A DNA stretch of 14,856 nt, from contig CALIIP010000190.1 in the NCBI GenBank assembly GCA_938018045.1, forward strand, positions 1 through 14,856. Reading direction: 5' to 3'. Source of the DNA: an uncultured Flavobacteriaceae bacterium (GTDB taxonomy: Bacteria > Bacteroidota > Bacteroidia > Flavobacteriales > Flavobacteriaceae). The first letter of the stretch is position 1. Each line of letters starts with the position of its first letter. Positions 13,730-14,856 of this stretch are shown here, in pieces. Under the pieces are notes generated by a model. The model searched no databases and was not told the DNA's origin. It saw only the letters and a list, made by a program, of their open reading frames with translations. The translations under genes and the position numbers were made by a program.

Positions 13730-14856
13730 ATGAACTGGGAACAATTACTTTCTTTAAAAAGATACGGAGATACTCAAAAGAGATATCGGAAAGACCAAGA
13801 CGAAACAAGATTAGGTTTTGAAGTAGATTATGATAGAATTATTTTTTCTGATAATTTTAGAAGCCTTCAAGACAAGACTCAAGTTGTGCCTCTTTCTAAA
13901 ACCGATTTCGTTCACACACGATTAACACATAGTCTCGAAGTAAGTGTTGTAGCTCGTTCGTTAGGTAGAATTGTTGGTAAGCAACTTATAGAGAAATATC
14001 CAGAATTAAAAGAAAAGGGATATCAAGCAAATGATTTTGGAGCCATTGTGGCAGCAGCAGCATTATCACATGATATTGGAAATCCACCTTTTGGACATTC
14101 AGGAGAAAAAGCGATAGGAGAGTATTTTAAATCAGGAAATGGTCAGCAATATAAAAGTGAATTAACCGACAAGGAGTGGCAAGATTTAATCGATTTTGAA
14201 GGAAATGCAAACGGTTTTAAAATCTTAACCGAAAGTAGAGAAGGTGTTGAAGGAGGATTGCGACTGTCTTACGCAACTTTGGGTGCTTTTATGAAATACC
14301 CTAAAGAATCACTACCTAAAAAACCGACAAATCACATTGTAGATAAAAAATATGGAGTTTTTCAATCGGAAGTTGAAGCCTTTAAAGATGTTGCACAAGA
14401 ATTAGGATTGATAAAACTTAGAGACGATGAGCACATGGCATTTAATCGTCATCCTTTGGCTTTTTTAGTTGAAGCGGCAGATGACATTTGTTATACGATT
14501 ATAGATTTTGAAGATGGTCTTAATCTTGGTTTGATTGAAGAAGAATATGCATTAGAATATTTGATAAATTTAGTTCGAGACACTATTAATTCTAAAAAAT
14601 ATCATCAGTTAAAAACAAAAAAAGATCGTTTAAGTTATTTGCGAGCATTGGCAATAGGTAACTTGATTAATGAGGCTGCAGAAATATTTATAAAAAACGA
14701 AACCTCAATTTTAAAAGGAGAATTTCAAACATCTTTGCTAGATAAGTGTAAGTATGAGGCACAGATTAACGACATACTTAAGATAAGCGTAGAAAAAATA
14801 TATAGAAGTAAAGAGGTCGTAGAAAAGGAAGTAGCAGGATATAAGATTTTATCTGA
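13730..14856 (+). CDS. dgt: deoxyguanosinetriphosphate triphosphohydrolase (HD superfamily), 3' end outside the window
   Basis: A cytoplasmic metal-dependent enzyme that splits dGTP, and in some relatives other dNTPs, to the nucleoside and tripolyphosphate. The frame is open from ATG 13730 to the window edge, 375 codons, with no stop; family members here run to about 440-500 residues, so the C-terminus is missing. Visible hallmarks are YDRIIFSDNFRSLQDKTQV (34-52), then RLTHSLEVSVVARS with metal ligand H67. The HD pair is H114-D115 in LSHDIGNPPFGHSGE, followed by DFEGNANGF near 155, RHPLAFLVEAADDICY with the distal Asp, and DFEDG. It is transcribed divergently from the TonB receptor gene with its own promoter. 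The final TGA in the window is out of frame and is not the stop. Confidence 0.95.
   Translation, partial: MNWEQLLSLKRYGDTQKRYRKDQDETRLGFEVDYDRIIFSDNFRSLQDKTQVVPLSKTDFVHTRLTHSLEVSVVARSLGRIVGKQLIEKYPELKEKGYQANDFGAIVAAAALSHDIGNPPFGHSGEKAIGEYFKSGNGQQYKSELTDKEWQDLIDFEGNANGFKILTESREGVEGGLRLSYATLGAFMKYPKESLPKKPTNHIVDKKYGVFQSEVEAFKDVAQELGLIKLRDDEHMAFNRHPLAFLVEAADDICYTIIDFEDGLNLGLIEEEYALEYLINLVRDTINSKKYHQLKTKKDRLSYLRALAIGNLINEAAEIFIKNETSILKGEFQTSLLDKCKYEAQINDILKISVEKIYRSKEVVEKEVAGYKILS

Noticed and set aside
14854..14856. TGA at the window end as the dgt stop codon
   Set aside because: Counting codons from 13730, the last complete codon is TCT at 14852-14854; the TGA is out of frame and the protein is shorter than its family at that point.
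1..14856. Insertion sequences, CRISPR arrays, tRNA or rRNA genes, prophage or integrative-element ends
   Set aside because: No transposase or integrase frame, no regularly spaced long repeats, and no cloverleaf or rRNA sequence was noticed; the window looks like ordinary core and accessory chromosome.

Overview
The window reads as a piece of chromosome from a marine-type member of the Bacteroidota, family Flavobacteriaceae. It is AT-rich. Genes lack good Shine-Dalgarno sequences and are preceded by -7 elements of the Bacteroidota type TAnnTTTG. It carries a carboxypeptidase-regulatory-domain TonB receptor paired with a surface-type lipoprotein (acidic residues after the lipidated Cys), and its ribonucleotide reductase closely resembles the eukaryotic enzyme. 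All calls come from reading the sequence; no database search was run.

Layout. 71-664 (+): DUF3109-type cysteine-rich protein. 937-4474 (+): class Ia ribonucleotide reductase, nrdB then nrdA, with a structured 187-base spacer and a strong terminator at 4499-4534. 4577-5101 (+): small unrecognised protein with an SH3/Tudor-like N-terminus, ending at a bidirectional terminator. 8700-5152 (-): outer-membrane porin of the OprO/OprP type followed by a PiT phosphate transporter fused to a PhoU-like domain. 8701-9071: a 371-base intergenic region with two structured hairpins, a 14-base inverted repeat reaching into the porin leader, and an array of 11-bp-spaced TGTnAA-type repeats. 9072-9425 (+): small exported MORN-repeat protein. 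13570-9504 (-): TonB-dependent receptor then beta-helix lipoprotein, probably one operon. 13730 to the window end (+): dGTP triphosphohydrolase of the HD superfamily, cut by the window edge.

How it works together. The central 8.4 kb looks like a phosphate-acquisition locus: porin and possibly TonB receptor/lipoprotein at the outer membrane, PiT at the inner membrane. The best support for co-regulation is in the DNA. The porin and TonB receptor promoters share the same architecture: coding-strand TTAACA-N5-TTTACA, exactly 10 bases, then TTATTTGC. The MORN gene has four repeats of the complementary hexamer at exact 11-bp steps, and the PiT gene has a weaker pair. Tandem 11-bp repeats of this kind are how PhoB/PhoP regulators bind, so I infer a small Pho regulon. 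A possible small RNA upstream of the porin, complementary to the porin ribosome-entry region, is the most speculative and potentially newest element. The nrd and dgt genes both act on dNTP pools but lie apart, on either side of this block.
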